DNA of 64,000 bases. It comes from Xanthostigma xanthostigma (taxonomy: Eukaryota > Arthropoda > Insecta > Raphidioptera > Raphidiidae). The stretch covers positions 2,852,001 through 2,916,000 of the forward strand of contig OY754476.1 in assembly GCA_963575645.1 (NCBI GenBank), written 5' to 3'. The position numbers and the translations under genes are program-made. The notes beneath the pieces are model-generated. The model did not search any database. It was not told where the DNA came from and was given only the letters and a program-made list of their open reading frames with translations. Positions 22,622 through 34,552 of the stretch are shown here, in pieces; the first letter of the stretch is position 1, and each line of letters begins with the position of its first letter.

Positions 22622-22890
22622 TAAAAAAATAATTGCAATGTAAACTTGATGCTGGTGAGTGCAAACTGACAAATATAACTGATATCAACCAGACTCATCG
22701 ACAACAAAAATAAAATTATTTCTTTATAAATCATTTTTTATTTTGTGTTGTCGGACGATGAGTTCTTTTTATTAATTATTTCATTCTTACTACAGTCTCG
22801 ATTTGTCTCGACAATTTGATATCAGTTATTTTTGTTATTCAGTTTGCACTCACGAATTTCAAGTATACATTGTAAATGTTTTTTGAGGAT
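22622..22890. mobile_element. Foldback element, CTGGTGAGTGCAAACTGA arms
   Basis: The left arm (22622-22722) includes GTGAGTGCAAACTGACAAAT, AACTGATATCAA and ACTCATCGACAAC. The right arm (about 22738-22890) carries their complements in mirror order: GTTGTCGGACGATGAG, TTGATATCAGTT and CAGTTTGCACTCAC. Arms are about 80% similar by eye, so this copy is older than the 12.3-kb one. Confidence 0.7.
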
Positions 22891-25800
22891 ATCACTCATT
22901 TTTGTTTTATCGGAATAATACTATCGTAGTACATTACATAATCTTTAATACATGATTTAAAAACTACATACTTATTATTTATTATTATTAGTTAAAACTA
23001 TATTCACTTAAATAGTTTTTCTTTTGAACATTATTTTACATGTAGTTTGTTTTTTCTAAACCTACTCAATATATTAAACCATATTTTTAACATGTTAAAA
23101 ATTGTTTTTTAAAGTGATAAAAATGATAAGAGAACGTATTTTTACTTGAATTGATTTTTTGCTACCCGGAACCCGTTTTCAATAAATTTCATCTAAATCA
23201 TTAGAGCCGTTTTCGAGAAAGAAAAATCATTTAACAATATAGTAGGATAATGGATTAACGCCATCTCTCGGTATAGAAATGAAAAGCCAAACTGCCTTCG
23301 AATTACGTTAAATAAGGCTTCTAGTAGGTCGTTTGTCTTACTAATTCGGCGATCTGCCCATCACCTTGATTTATATGTCACTCGGGAAGAAGTAGGTTTT
23401 TAAACAGAAATATATTTTCCAAAAATCGGTTCAGAAGGTTCTGAGATTATGCGCGATAAAGAAACAAATATACAAACGTTTCTTCTTTATAATATTACCA
23501 TAGTTTCTATAAATAAACACTATTATCTGATAGACTTGAGAAATGGTGTCGATTCAAGAATATTTTTAAAATTTAAAAACTGTATATATAAAAATCGTTT
23601 TGTTGTCGAGTTATTGTAGTTTTCATTATTTATAGTATATTGTTGTTATTTTAGATTTGTTTTGTTTATACTTCTCGTGATTTTGTTTATAAAATATTTC
23701 ACTGACTGAATAAAAATAGATAAAATAAACAATGGGAAATGTGCAGAATATGTTTAAATTTATTTTCACAAACATTTATATTTTTAGATCCTGCATATCG
23801 AATAGATATCTAAATCTATAAAGCAAATTATTTTATGTTAGAAAAGTCTGCAAATACACAAAATATAAGTAAAATAAATGAAAAGAACGCTACACTAGTT
23901 CCAGATTCCTTGAAACGGTAAATCGTTACACTTTTCTAACTGTAGTTATTTTGTTAGTTGTTTTTTTTCTTTTTAGTAGTTATTGTCTTCCTCTCATCTG
24001 ACAGTCCAACAGTAAATAGCGTTACTTTTCCTTGATAAGTCAACAGTAAACATTAATCTTTTTCTATCCGACAGACGTAATACAAAACAAATACCTTGTA
24101 ATACAGTGCTCCCAAATTCACTAGTTCATTTGACTGAATAAAACCTACGCACCTAATTAAAGTTAAAAGAAAGAGCAACGGTTTAGAGAAAAACACTGTG
24201 TTGATTATAGACGCTTGACAATTTATTGACGTCTACCAGAATTGATCCACTAAGTCGAGTTGTCGTGTCGAAAGCCTATAATAATTATTTTGTATTTCTT
24301 CCGTTCGATAAGAAACTATTTTTATCTTCGCTTATAAAAACAAAGTAATAATGGTGAGGCCTCCTCAAGGAGATGCACCGTTTCGAGTGTGCTTAAATGT
24401 AAAATGTACGCTGGTCAATTAATTTCATTCAACTCGATGTGTTCGATGTTCGCGGGACAAATCTAGTCGACCGTACTGCCTCTTTCCATTGAAGCTAACA
24501 ATAGGAAACTGAACAATGAAAGGAATGGACTAATTAAATAACCATAAACTTACAGATAAATAAAATAGAAGAAGTATCTGTGATTTTCGAATTTTCAGTT
24601 TTTAAATTATTTTTTCGTTTCTAGGATCGTTTACTAAACCAAATCCAAGAAGGTTAAAACATGTTTTGTCTGTCTGTCTCTACGAACGAATTTGACTCAA
24701 AAACTACTGAAACTATTGATATTAAATTCACACAGGTTATTTGATTATAGTAGTCTTGGGATCAACTCAATCTTTGTTGCATCTTTATATTGCAAACGGT
24801 TCCGGAGATGGGATGATGATCGGTGATGTAGGTACTGGATTCTTTGAAGCAGTTGATTTGCAGGTGTATACTTCTTGTATGTAATCGTACCTAAATTAAA
24901 TCTATTGTATTTGGGAATGATAGTAAAGAAGCTTGTTCGATAATATTCCACGCAAACGAATTCAAGGGCACAGCTAATAAGAAATAATTTTTGAACTGCG
25001 AATTGTTTGAAACGACTGCTTTTGATCTGCAAATATTTTGTAACTGTTTGTTGTGTTTCTCCTAACTGGCATAATAGCGGGCGAATAGACGACCCATCGG
25101 GTGACCATTGCACGGCATAGGGCGTATACAACTCCCAACCGATTCGAAGAGAAATCAAGCAAGTGAAAGACTAGTGTAATAGCGAAACTTTGCACAAATG
25201 GCATCATTTTAGTGATCCCTTCTTTTACAGTCTGCCAATTTGTAGGGATGAGTATTATATTTATCGTCTGAGCGTTAGCAACGATTAAACACAGAACTAA
25301 TCGCGTGTGGTGCGATTACTCTCATATAGGTATGTTATCTGTTTTTGATTAAACGCCCAAGATAGTATTCAAAATGACTGTATTGTTTGAAAAGTCACCA
25401 GGATTTTACTTGAAGAAGTTGACTATATGCATTATAGTATTTCAGTTTTCCATTTCTTTCTCATTCTTTTTAAGTTGATCGGAAAGGAATATTTTAAAAT
25501 AATTAAAAAAACGTTGAAATAATGTGACTACTTCTAAAATACTTTAAAATACCAGTGACCCGAGTCAAGGAATAGTCTTCAAAAATTAATAATTTATGGA
25601 ATATCACAAAGCGACTGGTTCAGTGGTTTTGTTAAACAGGAAAACATAGCTCTCACATTTTTCCAGAACTGGATTGGAGATTAAAACTTTAAGACTCAAA
25701 CTGGAACTGAAAGATGTTGAGAAGGAGATGAATCAGTCGAGGCAATACTATTTTTAGAAAATTGTTCTCTTAAAAAATAAACCTCCTCCTTGCTCAGCGA

Positions 25801-27993
25801 AATTTGAATCGCAAAGACGAATGAAACGATTCTCTTTTTTTTATTCACATGTTGTCTGAAAAGGATTTAGTAAACCTATCCCTGATTTCTGTATAGTCGG
25901 TGCAGGAAAGGGGGATAGATGTTGTATTTGTGTGTATCTCTGTATGTACACTTGATCACCGATAGTTGTTTACTTCAAACCAAACGTTCTCCTTTCCCCT
26001 CCCTTATCGTCCGCTGCCCCATAGTCCTCCTTCTTTCCATGCATCCCGTCCGCCGATTCACCGTTTACTCACGGCTAGAGAAAGCCTGTGTATGTGCATT
26101 ATATGATATTGTTGAACACTGTTCTTGCTTTCTTACTCCGTGTGTAAACAATCATATAGTGGGGGAGAATATTGAATAAATTTATCATTGCAATTCTGTA
26201 AGCTATACTTTTGGTAATTAATTATTACTTTTGTTTGTTGTACAAAGCGTTTTGTTTATTATTTTTTTTTGTTCAGTTCAATTTATTCTTCTAAAACGTT
26301 TGTTATATTAAACTTTTTGTTATTAAAGGAGTCAAGTTTCATATTAATAATTTCTTGGTTTATAAAAGGTGTATTATCAATAATGTTTATAGACATATAC
26401 TTTTTATGAAAACTCATCTGATGTAATTAGAATGGTTTATGAAATATCCAGTATAACAAATTCTTAACTTCCCAAAAGATATCACGTTGTTATGGATGAT
26501 TTTTAAATATGTAGGTATTCAATAAATTTCCAAATGGCATCAAATAAAACAGTTGATATTCAAAGCGTTGTATCAAGTGCAGCGCTTAACTAGACTTTCA
26601 AATTAATGACCAGTAAAAAAATTCGCTCTGATTTATTTTAGAATTACGATCACGTAATTTTTGTAAATAACGTGAAACGATTGAAGAAAGTTTAATTATG
26701 GTTGAAATGAGACATGGACGTTTGGGGGTTGACAACAGTGAAAGCACAGAGAGAGTGTGAATTGGGAGAATAGATAGTTGAAATATCCGGTGTTGGACTG
26801 TCTTGCTTCTATCTGAAACACACACACTAAGTCAATATTTCGATTCGTTTACGAATTTGTGTGTCTGTTCTTGATTTATTTCCAAACTATCATCAATTTG
26901 AAATTAATATTATTAGTGTAGCTGTCTCAATGTGAAATAATCATATAAACTCAAAGGAGAAGTGAAACTTCTTTAGAGTTATCACGTCATTTCAATTATG
27001 CATTATCCATTTTGCGTTACCAAGGTTTTTCCTGTAATTTCCCACCGTTGAATTTCCTCTTTATATGTGCGTTACCAAACATTTCTATCAGATATATCAC
27101 AAGTTTCTTTTACATACAGACAATAGCAGTTTGTGTAATTTGGTCGAAATTGGTCCTCGTGTGATTGCCACTCTCCCTGCATTTAAACGGGAAAACTTCA
27201 GACTCGTTAGCAATCGTCAACTTTTCGTTGCTCAAATGCAGAAAATGGGTAATAAATTTATTTTCTACAAAATATATTCATAAATTAAAAAAATCGTAGG
27301 CCATTTTGACACAAAATTGTGTTATTCGTTTTTTAAAAACCAAATGAAGTTTCTTTTATGTGGAGAAATAAAACGATAGCATTGTATGTAGGTACTTGTA
27401 TGTGGTACGAAACAGTTAACGATTCTGCTTACGGCAGCATTTTTATGTCTGATGACACCAATTGGTAATTTGTACTGATACGACACTTGGTTTTATTTCT
27501 TTGCTCTTTAGGGTGGTTTAAGATATACCGGGTATTTTTTGTTTGAGCCATTAATCGTAATCTTGTTAACAAGAGTATACAGAATGTACTGTCCAGAATA
27601 GTGCACATATTATGTTTTAGGAGTTAAAGTATTGTTTTTATATTTTAAAACATCTGAATAAACAACCACCGAAATCATACACTTTTTAAAGAAGTTTTTT
27701 TAATTTCGTAGACTCACGATCGGTTGCAGAAAGCATCGTCAGAAAATATGATTTGACAATAACTTTAGATGGTGATTATACATATTTCTTGATAATAAAA
27801 GCATTGTACAATTTTAAATTGATCTCGTTCAAAAAATAATTGATCGATTGAAACGATATTTGATCAAAATTTACCTTAAAAAGCGATATTTTTGTGTGTA
27901 GATTATTTGTTTTAGTTTATTTGTCAACATAAACTGTAATTATATAATCTCAGTTTAAAGTTAGTGTCAAATCAAACTTTTTTTGACAATCAA
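22891..27993. other. Long stretch without recognisable element or gene
   Basis: This 5.1-kb stretch is the longest without a recognised repeat. It holds the longest ORF, 137 codons on the minus strand at 24745-25158, which overlaps a 77-codon frame and has no recognised motif. Complex patches at 24340-24500 (GTGAGGCCTCCTCAAGGAGA, GCACCGTTTCGAGTGTGC) and 25900-26120 are candidate conserved non-coding elements. Confidence 0.35.
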
Positions 27994-28383
27994 AACTTTA
28001 ATTACCGTCTGAATAGAACTCTTCAAGTAAATAAAATTATCGATCAATTTTTGCAGACTATAGCTATATTAACAAAAATTATAAAATTATAATTAAAAAA
28101 TTCAATAGTAGATGACGTTTCGGTCCGGATTCGGATTTTCTTCAGAACTGATCTAAAAAATAATTAATAATTAATTTCTAAATCGTATTTAAAAATATTC
28201 GCATAAATTAGAAATTAATTATTAATTATTTTTATATTTTTTAGATCAGTTCGGAAGAAGGTCCAAATCCTGACCGAAACGTCAATGTATTAATGATTAT
28301 TTTTTGTTAATATATTTGTCTCAAAAATTGGTCGATAATTTTATTGATTGAAGAATTCTAATCAGACGTTAATCAAAGATTTG
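27994..28383. mobile_element. Foldback family A, best full-length copy
   Basis: About 390 bp with matching ends (TAATTACCGTCTGAATAGAA on the left, ATTCTAATCAGACGTTAATC on the right). Inside, each arm carries a hairpin motif facing outward: complement of CTGAAGAA at about 28140, and GGAAGAAGGTCCAAATCC from 28253 followed by TGACCGAAACGTC. The arms meet in an AT-rich centre near 28190. Nothing is coded. Confidence 0.75.
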
Positions 28384-29370
28384 ACTAATTACTTTTATTG
28401 TCGAAGTTCCATACCATGTATTCTATCACTTATCGATGCCCTCAATTATTACTTATTTTTCAAATACATATTTTCGATGTGCAGATATGCAAAGTTTACA
28501 GTTTTATTATATGTATAGATTGTCAGTGAATCACTTGCATTGCACACGGTCTGTCTTTGTTGTGGAGGCTTCTGCTGTCCACACTGTGAGGGAGTTTCGG
28601 TTCAAACGAACTGGACTAGATAAAGTTGAACCATTATCCAGCTTATCCTTACTAAATGGAATAAATGACCACTAGGGAAACCGCTTTCTGCCTGACGCCC
28701 TTATTCTAGCCAGGCACTGCTACACTTTATATGCTTGTATCTCGACGTACCTCTCCATTCTCCATAACCAATTTGTATAGTCATAACATGGGCGTGCTCA
28801 AAACTTAATTTTAAAAAGACAACCGGATAAGAGTCATGTTTCGCTTAAGCATGGAAAACAATCAAATTCCGTATTACTAATCTATTTTTATATAATTAAA
28901 CTTACGGACTTTAATACTCATACCGATTTGTTTACAAATATATATAAAAAAATGTTAGTAATAAAAAAATTTCGATTAAGTTTTTGACTTCATAACTTTT
29001 TTATCTTTAGTCTGATTTTAGTAATTATTTTGGAGAACTGTAGACACAATTATTAGTTTTAACATTACTGTACAAATTTTCATTAAAAATGGTTTTTCGA
29101 TATATTATATAAGATTAGTTCAAAGGCTGTGGAATCATTGAGTGGCAAAATTAGTTCAAAATGTCAATTTTCATTAACTGTCGTCTATGTTTATTTTTTT
29201 GTGCATTTGTTCGCACACAAATGTGAACAACATTTTCAGTTAAATAGATCCCAGTATAGTTAAGAAGCTCTCACGCGTAAAAAAAAGCATGTCGTCCCCA
29301 ATAAATCCACAAACATTGAGCTATCGCGATAGGCAAAAATATATATTAGAAATCGTGTCCATCGATACAA
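28384..29370. other. Unique stretch, no gene
   Basis: A 79-codon frame at 28436-28675 lies in a relatively complex patch but has no recognised domain and no good flanking splice sites. Confidence 0.35.
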
Positions 29371-29584
29371 TTATTAATAAGAATCGCAGGATTGTGGACA
29401 AAAAGTTCTTTATTCAATGTACGACGTTTCGTCTATAAATTTAGACTTTTTCAAGTACAATTAATGTGAAAATTTAAAACAATTAATTAATTAATTGTAC
29501 TTGAAAAAGTCTAAATTTATAGACGAAACGTCGTACATTGAATAAAGAACTTTTTGTCCACAATCCTGCGATTCTTATTAATAA
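29371..29584. mobile_element. Foldback family D, near-perfect 214-bp palindrome
   Basis: TTATTAATAAGAATCGCAGG at the left and its complement at 29565-29584 bound a palindrome whose arms agree almost everywhere. Each arm holds CTTGAAAAAGTCTA, AATTTA, TAGACGAAACGTCGTAC (right arm 29500-29535). The unpaired centre is only about 20 nt. A further stretch just outside the left end (ATATTAGAAATCGTGTCCAT) is shared with the copy at 49.2 kb, so the true element extends at least 35 bp further left. Confidence 0.8.
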
Positions 29585-30832
29585 TAGGCAAAAATGTAAA
29601 CAAAATCTACATTACATACAACTGAACTATCAGAAATAAAAAATAGACATATTTTTTCACAAAATTAACGGACAGTTTTTTTTAAATAAAATTTTAGTGT
29701 ACGTTCCGGTTGAGTGCATAGAATAAAGAAGAGATAGAGGTCAGTGCAGAAGATGGCTTAGTGTTTGATTCTTAAATCCGACCACTTTTTTATTATGTAC
29801 ATTCGCACCTTATCTGTATTCTGCGGTATGTGATATTACCTAAGCTTATTCTACTTGTATACCGACTGTTCGGTAACCAGACGATTGTTAAGAAATTCAT
29901 ATATAGTATTTTATAGTAAAAAATTGCGTTCTTGGATGGATTTATTTTAATATGTGCCAATTTAAGCAAGACTTTGTAACCTAAAAAATATTGTACGAAT
30001 CGTTGAAACGCAATAATTTATTAAAATCAGTTTCTGTGCTTTTTAAAAGTGACTTTGGTAAAATTTATAGTTTTCTTGACTATCTAACTTTCAATAATCA
30101 TATCAAAGTGATCTTCATTGCCGAAGTATGATTTACCAAGCTCATTTTTCACCCATTTTTTACACTAGTTGCATAATATGTGGTTGTTAAAAAGAACCAG
30201 ATTAATTCCAAAAGACAAACAGAACTTACGTAACTATCTTCATTTTCAGTATTGAATGAGTAGTGAGCTTTAAAATGTAGGTATTGGCAATCACCACAAT
30301 AACGAATTATCTGCGATACCCTGTATAGTGTGTGTGTGTGGAAGTAGGGGGTGTATACACGCCCGCACTTTTCCTCTGTTTCATAGCCACCACGATTTTC
30401 ACAGAAACATTGTGTGCAAAATCACACTCGTAAAGATTGTGTGCCGTTTGAAATAAACTGTTAGCACTTGCTTATCCAGAGGTGTATTTAAAAATAATAG
30501 AAAAAAATATTTAGTAAAAAAATCTTTTCTTCATACCTCGATCGAAAATACATACTTTCGGCAGAAAGTCTAACATTTACGCATTGGTGGGATTACACGC
30601 ACTTATGCGGGAAGTATGGACGTTCGGGCGGCAGTAAAAAAAATCATTTATATGTCGTTTCCATAGCAACCCTATTACATGTTAGCTAATAGTCGCGAAC
30701 AGCTGTCATTCGTGTTTTTCCGTATAACCTCAAAGCTGCTTGCTTGGAATTTATCTGTTTTTTATGTAATTAATAAGTAATTAATTAATGTATTTAATAA
30801 CCATAATTACGACCGAGGTATAGGGAAAAATA
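29585..30832. other. Unique stretch with a TG repeat
   Basis: GTGTGTGTGTGTG lies near 30328-30341 inside a less AT-rich patch (30290-30440) with GAATTATCTGCGATACCC. The patch 30560-30720 (CGGCAGAAAGTCTAAC, GCATTGGTGGGATTACACGC) may belong to an old element. No coding is visible. Confidence 0.35.
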
Positions 30833-30965
30833 GTGTATACCACACTGGTTGAAAGTTTGATATCCTTGCACTGCGCGTCATGCTGTCCTCGGTTCGCCTC
30901 GGGCATCATGGCATGCAGTGCAAGAATATCAAACTTTCGTCCTTTGTGGTATAATATACCTCTAT
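30833..30965. mobile_element. Hairpin MITE, GAAAGTTTGATATCCTTGCA arms
   Basis: GAAAGTTTGATATCCTTGCA at 30852 pairs with TGCAAGAATATCAAACTTTC at about 30918-30937. Outside these, GTGTATACCAC pairs with GTGGTATAATATAC. The loop CATGCTGTCCTCGGTTCGCC, followed by TCGGGCATCATG, also folds. It is directly followed by another foldback at 30997. Confidence 0.65.
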
Positions 30966-30996
30966 AAAATAGCCGCTTTTCGCGACTGTATAATAA

Positions 30997-31147
30997 AGTA
31001 AAAAATAATTATTGTTATTTTTGGAGTCGGTGTCACATCGGAATTCGAAAGTAGCAATTTAAATCTTACATGTCTCTAGTTCTCGGAATAGATTTCATTT
31101 TGGCTGACACCGACTCAAAAAATAACAATAGTTATTATTTTTTACTT
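30997..31147. mobile_element. Hairpin MITE, AGTCGGTGTCA arms
   Basis: AATTATTGTTATTTTTGGAG with TCGGTGTCA on the left (31005-31034) is mirrored by TGACACCGACTC followed by AAAAAATAACAATAGTTATT on the right (31105-31137). The centre carries a unique 70 bp. The 68-codon frame starting at 31070 lies partly in the right arm and is not a gene. Confidence 0.65.
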
Positions 31148-32423
31148 TTTAGTGCATATTTTGAAGTCGGTTCAATTTTTTTGTTAAAAATATTTTATCA
31201 CATTTATGTTCTTGTTGGGATATCAATTCTTTTTGCAAAGTTATATTCTTATTTATTCTACTTAAATATTAACTAGACTCATAATATTGTAGATAAATAC
31301 CATACTTCATTATTGCACACGTCATATATATCCTTGAACCAACTAGAGTTGTCTTCAGACGACCGGTTGATGCATTCACTCACGTATCTTGGAAACTCTC
31401 CCACCTGGACGCATGAAATTTGAACTTCTTTATGGCAACTTTAACCCCTTTGAAAAAATACGTGCGCTATGATTAACATCGGTTAAATCTTTTGAGAGTT
31501 ATTGCAGTGCCAACACTAGTTGTTCCAGCATTTATGGCCCTATCATCCAACCAACGACAAAAATATAAAGTGCGTCTCTGTGATGTCTCGGTTCACTAAA
31601 TACGTCTAATGCCGACAGTAACACTTTGTTTCGTTTCACAGCTTTTACCATTTTCGTGAAAAATAAATCTGAAGCCATGTATTGATGTGTCGATTGCATG
31701 TGTGAAGGTCATAGTTCAGTATTGAAACTCACTTAGAAAATTTCTCTACTCTTACTATTGCTTTCTAACTAAAAGCTTTTGGAGTTATTTGTATCTTTTT
31801 TTTCTATAGTTGGTACCGTTGTACACGAAAGACTAGTTTAAATTAATTCGTTAATCTTTATACTATTTAAAATTCTTGTGTCACTAATATTGTCTATGTT
31901 AATCTCCGAAATCACTGAACATAAAATGTTTGTTCACAAAATACTATACCAATATTAGAAACTAATTAAAAAATAACCTGCACAATGTTTATGAGTTTTG
32001 TAACAATGTCAAGTTGTGTTAGCAGCACTGTATATTTTTTTCTCTTAAAAATTTTGTATGTTATGTAATTTATACCTAACAAATTGACATTGCTACAAAT
32101 ACAAGTCAGTTTTGTTTTTGCTTTCAACGGTATTTAATGTCACTTTACAATAAAATATTTTAAAATTGATTTCCAAGCGAAAATCTATGCAAGAAACTTT
32201 GATTATTATAAATAATAATTTTACATTTAACATTAATAAGAATAAATTAAAATCTTTTTTTTTTAATTAAAAACACCAAAATTAAAACGCAAAGACAGGC
32301 CGTGGTTTACAGAATTGAGGACGAAGTTTAATGTTTTGATTTTTTTAAAAGACAATTTAATTCAAAGAAAATGTATCTTACGAAAGTTAAATTTGCTTTA
32401 TTTTATTTTATTATTATTAGATC
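31148..32423. other. Unique stretch, no gene
   Basis: GAAGTCGGTTCAATTTTTTT (31162) is a word of common insect dispersed repeats adjoining the hairpin that ends at 31147. Otherwise no structure can be defended. Confidence 0.35.
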
Positions 32424-32552
32424 TGTTCCAAGCTATCTGAGAACGGGAACAGAACCGTTTATATCGATTTTTGGCTACAGCGCATCACAGTCTTGCGCAA
32501 TAGCAGGACTGTGACGGTTCTGTTACAGTTCTCAGACAGCTTGGAACTGACC
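32424..32552. repeat. Imperfect hairpin of about 130 bp
   Basis: GTTCCAAGCTATCTGAGAAC followed by GGGAACAGAACCG on the left pairs with CGGTTCTGTTACAGTTCTCA followed by GACAGCTTGGAAC on the right. An inner stem of TCACAGTCTTGCGC with a CAGGACTGTGA partner brings the pairing close to the loop. It could be a MITE or, less likely, a precursor of small RNAs. Confidence 0.6.
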
Positions 32553-33955
32553 TATTACTTCATAAAATAATAATAATAATAATTCTCTTCCTTTAAAATT
32601 CCCAAAGAATATAATAGCGTCATAAAAGTTACACTAAAAATAATAAAGAAAACTTAAAATCAATTTGTGGCCAAATTCTGCTATGACAGTAGAATTATCA
32701 AGTTGTCAGTCTCGTGCAACTGTTCTACGGTTACATTGAACTGTGAAGTGGCCCGCACGAAGTAAGTGACTCTATCATGCTCGTATACTTGTATAGTTTT
32801 ACATAGTAACGCCAGCATAAAAATTTGTGGGGGTTACGATAGACAAAGTGCGGAACGGAGTTTCACAAATTCCGAGTCAATAGTTAGGGGTTAAATCTTT
32901 TTTATGTTTTATTTGAATAATATATTATATAAAGTAATTTGAATTGTATAATAAATTTTGAAGTTGAAGTATTTTCAAAATGATTTTTTCCTGAATTTTC
33001 AGAATGTAGCTAACTGATACGTTATCGTAAAAAATCAAATTACAGTATGCAAAAATTAAAAAAAAATAACTAAAAGCTAGATTATTAAAAGCGTAAACCT
33101 CATTGATTCCCAATCTATACGTGGGTACGTCTCGAAATAAAGGGCGTAGATATTTTGTTTTTGGGGGGACGGTTGGTAACGCAAAAAATCAATATTATTT
33201 TTAAATTTTATTAATATCACTCACGAAGGAAGGTGTCAAGCAAAATATTAATTCCCAAGCTAATTTTACAAATTCATTTTCAAAAAGTATTTTTAAATTT
33301 TATTTTTTAACCAGGTGTTCGTATTATTTACACTTACAGTTATATTTTTTATTATTATGATCCTGGGTAATTACCCCCTTTACCCTCTATATCTACGGCC
33401 TTACTAGAAACCTTCGAAGCTAGAATAATTAATATCAAAGTAATAAAATAGAAATAAAATGACCAGTGTAGGCTATCGATTCTCCCACTTCTTTAAAATG
33501 GTTATCTTTATATTTAATAGAACCGAAAAAAGTTTTGAATGGAGAGACGGTTAGAGCTAAAGGGGAAAAAATATTATTGGAAGTGATAGACGAATGGTCT
33601 CCAGTATACTGAAACTTAATATGTATTTTTTTCATTATCTTGAAGCGAAGTTTATGGAACACCTTTTTGTGAATGCGTAACAAAAAATATACTAAAATAA
33701 ACAGCGGCGACTTTAGTAACTGCCTTCAACTTTTTGTATTGTAGGTACATATTTATTCTCAACCGAAAATATTATATATCCATGTTGGGAGATTTGAAAA
33801 GGTCAACCTCTATAAATAATAATAAAGATAAATGGGTGACGGTGCTAATGTATTGTGTATTTATTGTCTCTTTTGTACCTGTTTAAAAATGCATAAAGAA
33901 CGATAAAGAGAGAAAAGCAATTTAGGTACAAATACATTTTGAATTGTTGTTTTAG
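32553..33955 (+). other. Presumed intron just upstream of the exon
   Basis: AT-rich, with no transposon recognised within 1.4 kb of the acceptor. Frames of 62 and 82 codons on the minus strand are unsupported. A second possible acceptor, CAATTTAG, ends at 33925; using it would put the in-frame TAG of the main acceptor into the exon, so it is less likely. Confidence 0.4.
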
Positions 33956-34075
33956 GATGATGGAATTATGGACCATGAAATAGATGGAGATGGCGCCATT
34001 AACCTGTCCACCTCTCAGAGACCATCTGCAACAACAACACCAAACGGCGGTTTAGACTGTGAAGATACTGATCAG
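33956..34075 (+). CDS. Internal coding exon, 40 codons, gene unidentified
   Basis: This is the only segment with convincing coding and splice signals. It is preceded by a T-rich tract ending TTGTTGTTTTAG and followed by the strong donor GTGAGT at 34076. An in-frame TAG is part of the acceptor, so the reading frame must begin at the splice site. The exon is 120 bp and phase 0 at both ends, so skipping or inclusion would keep the frame of a longer protein. The peptide starts DDGIMDHEIDGDGAINLSTS, continues with a Thr/Pro/Asn-rich stretch and ends in an acidic CEDTDQ. It has no membrane segment, Cys/His finger or catalytic motif. The composition suggests a disordered linker of a nuclear regulator, and INLS faintly resembles the PxDLS-type CtBP-binding motif; both are inference. 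No neighbouring exon lies in the window, so the flanks are probably large introns. The ATG at 33968 could be a start of an alternative transcript, but the splice reading is preferred. Confidence 0.7.
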
Positions 34076-34081
34076 GTGAGT
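34076..34081 (+). other. Splice donor of the 33956-34075 exon
   Basis: The junction reads CAG|GTGAGT, a full match to the metazoan 5' splice-site consensus. The frame stays open for 26 codons past the donor, into T-rich sequence, which is expected by chance and does not argue for read-through coding. Confidence 0.65.
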
Positions 34082-34552
34082 TTTATTTCCACATTTTCTA
34101 TTAAAAGGATTATAGTATATTTTTTTAAACGTGTTTTATCATTTCTCGTATAACACCTCTTATACAAAAAATTCAGAAACAAAATTAAAAATTCTGAAAA
34201 ATACACAACGGAAACTTAAAACTAACAGTCCTTGAAGAAGAAAAGCCAATCTATCTACTGCATAGGTTCTTACTCTTCTACTTAGCGTAAAAAGCATGAA
34301 GGCTAGATCAAACAACCGATTATTTTAAGCTAACTTATCTGGCTGGTTGACTCCTAAGAAGTTGGTTTATTTCGATAAAAAAAAATATTTCGAATTATTT
34401 TGCTAGCATACACGTAGGGCATTAGCGAATTCGAAATGATGCATTCTGATTTATTTTGTAATTACCTTGTATTCGTTGACATTTCAAAATGTGTTTGTTG
34501 TATACATCTGAAATAAGTTAAATTAATATTAATAGATTAAAACGCAAATGTA
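34082..34552 (+). other. Presumed intron between exon and Helitron
   Basis: No repeat or coding signal is seen in this stretch between the donor and the Helitron start. Confidence 0.4.

Noticed and set aside
24745..25158. Longest ORF in the window, 137 codons on the minus strand
   Set aside because: No recognisable domain, overlaps another minus-strand frame, and no splice or promoter context. A frame of this length is expected by chance in 64 kb.
33921..33926. Alternative splice acceptor CAATTTAG upstream of the exon
   Set aside because: Using it would include the in-frame TAG immediately before the main exon start and break the reading frame.
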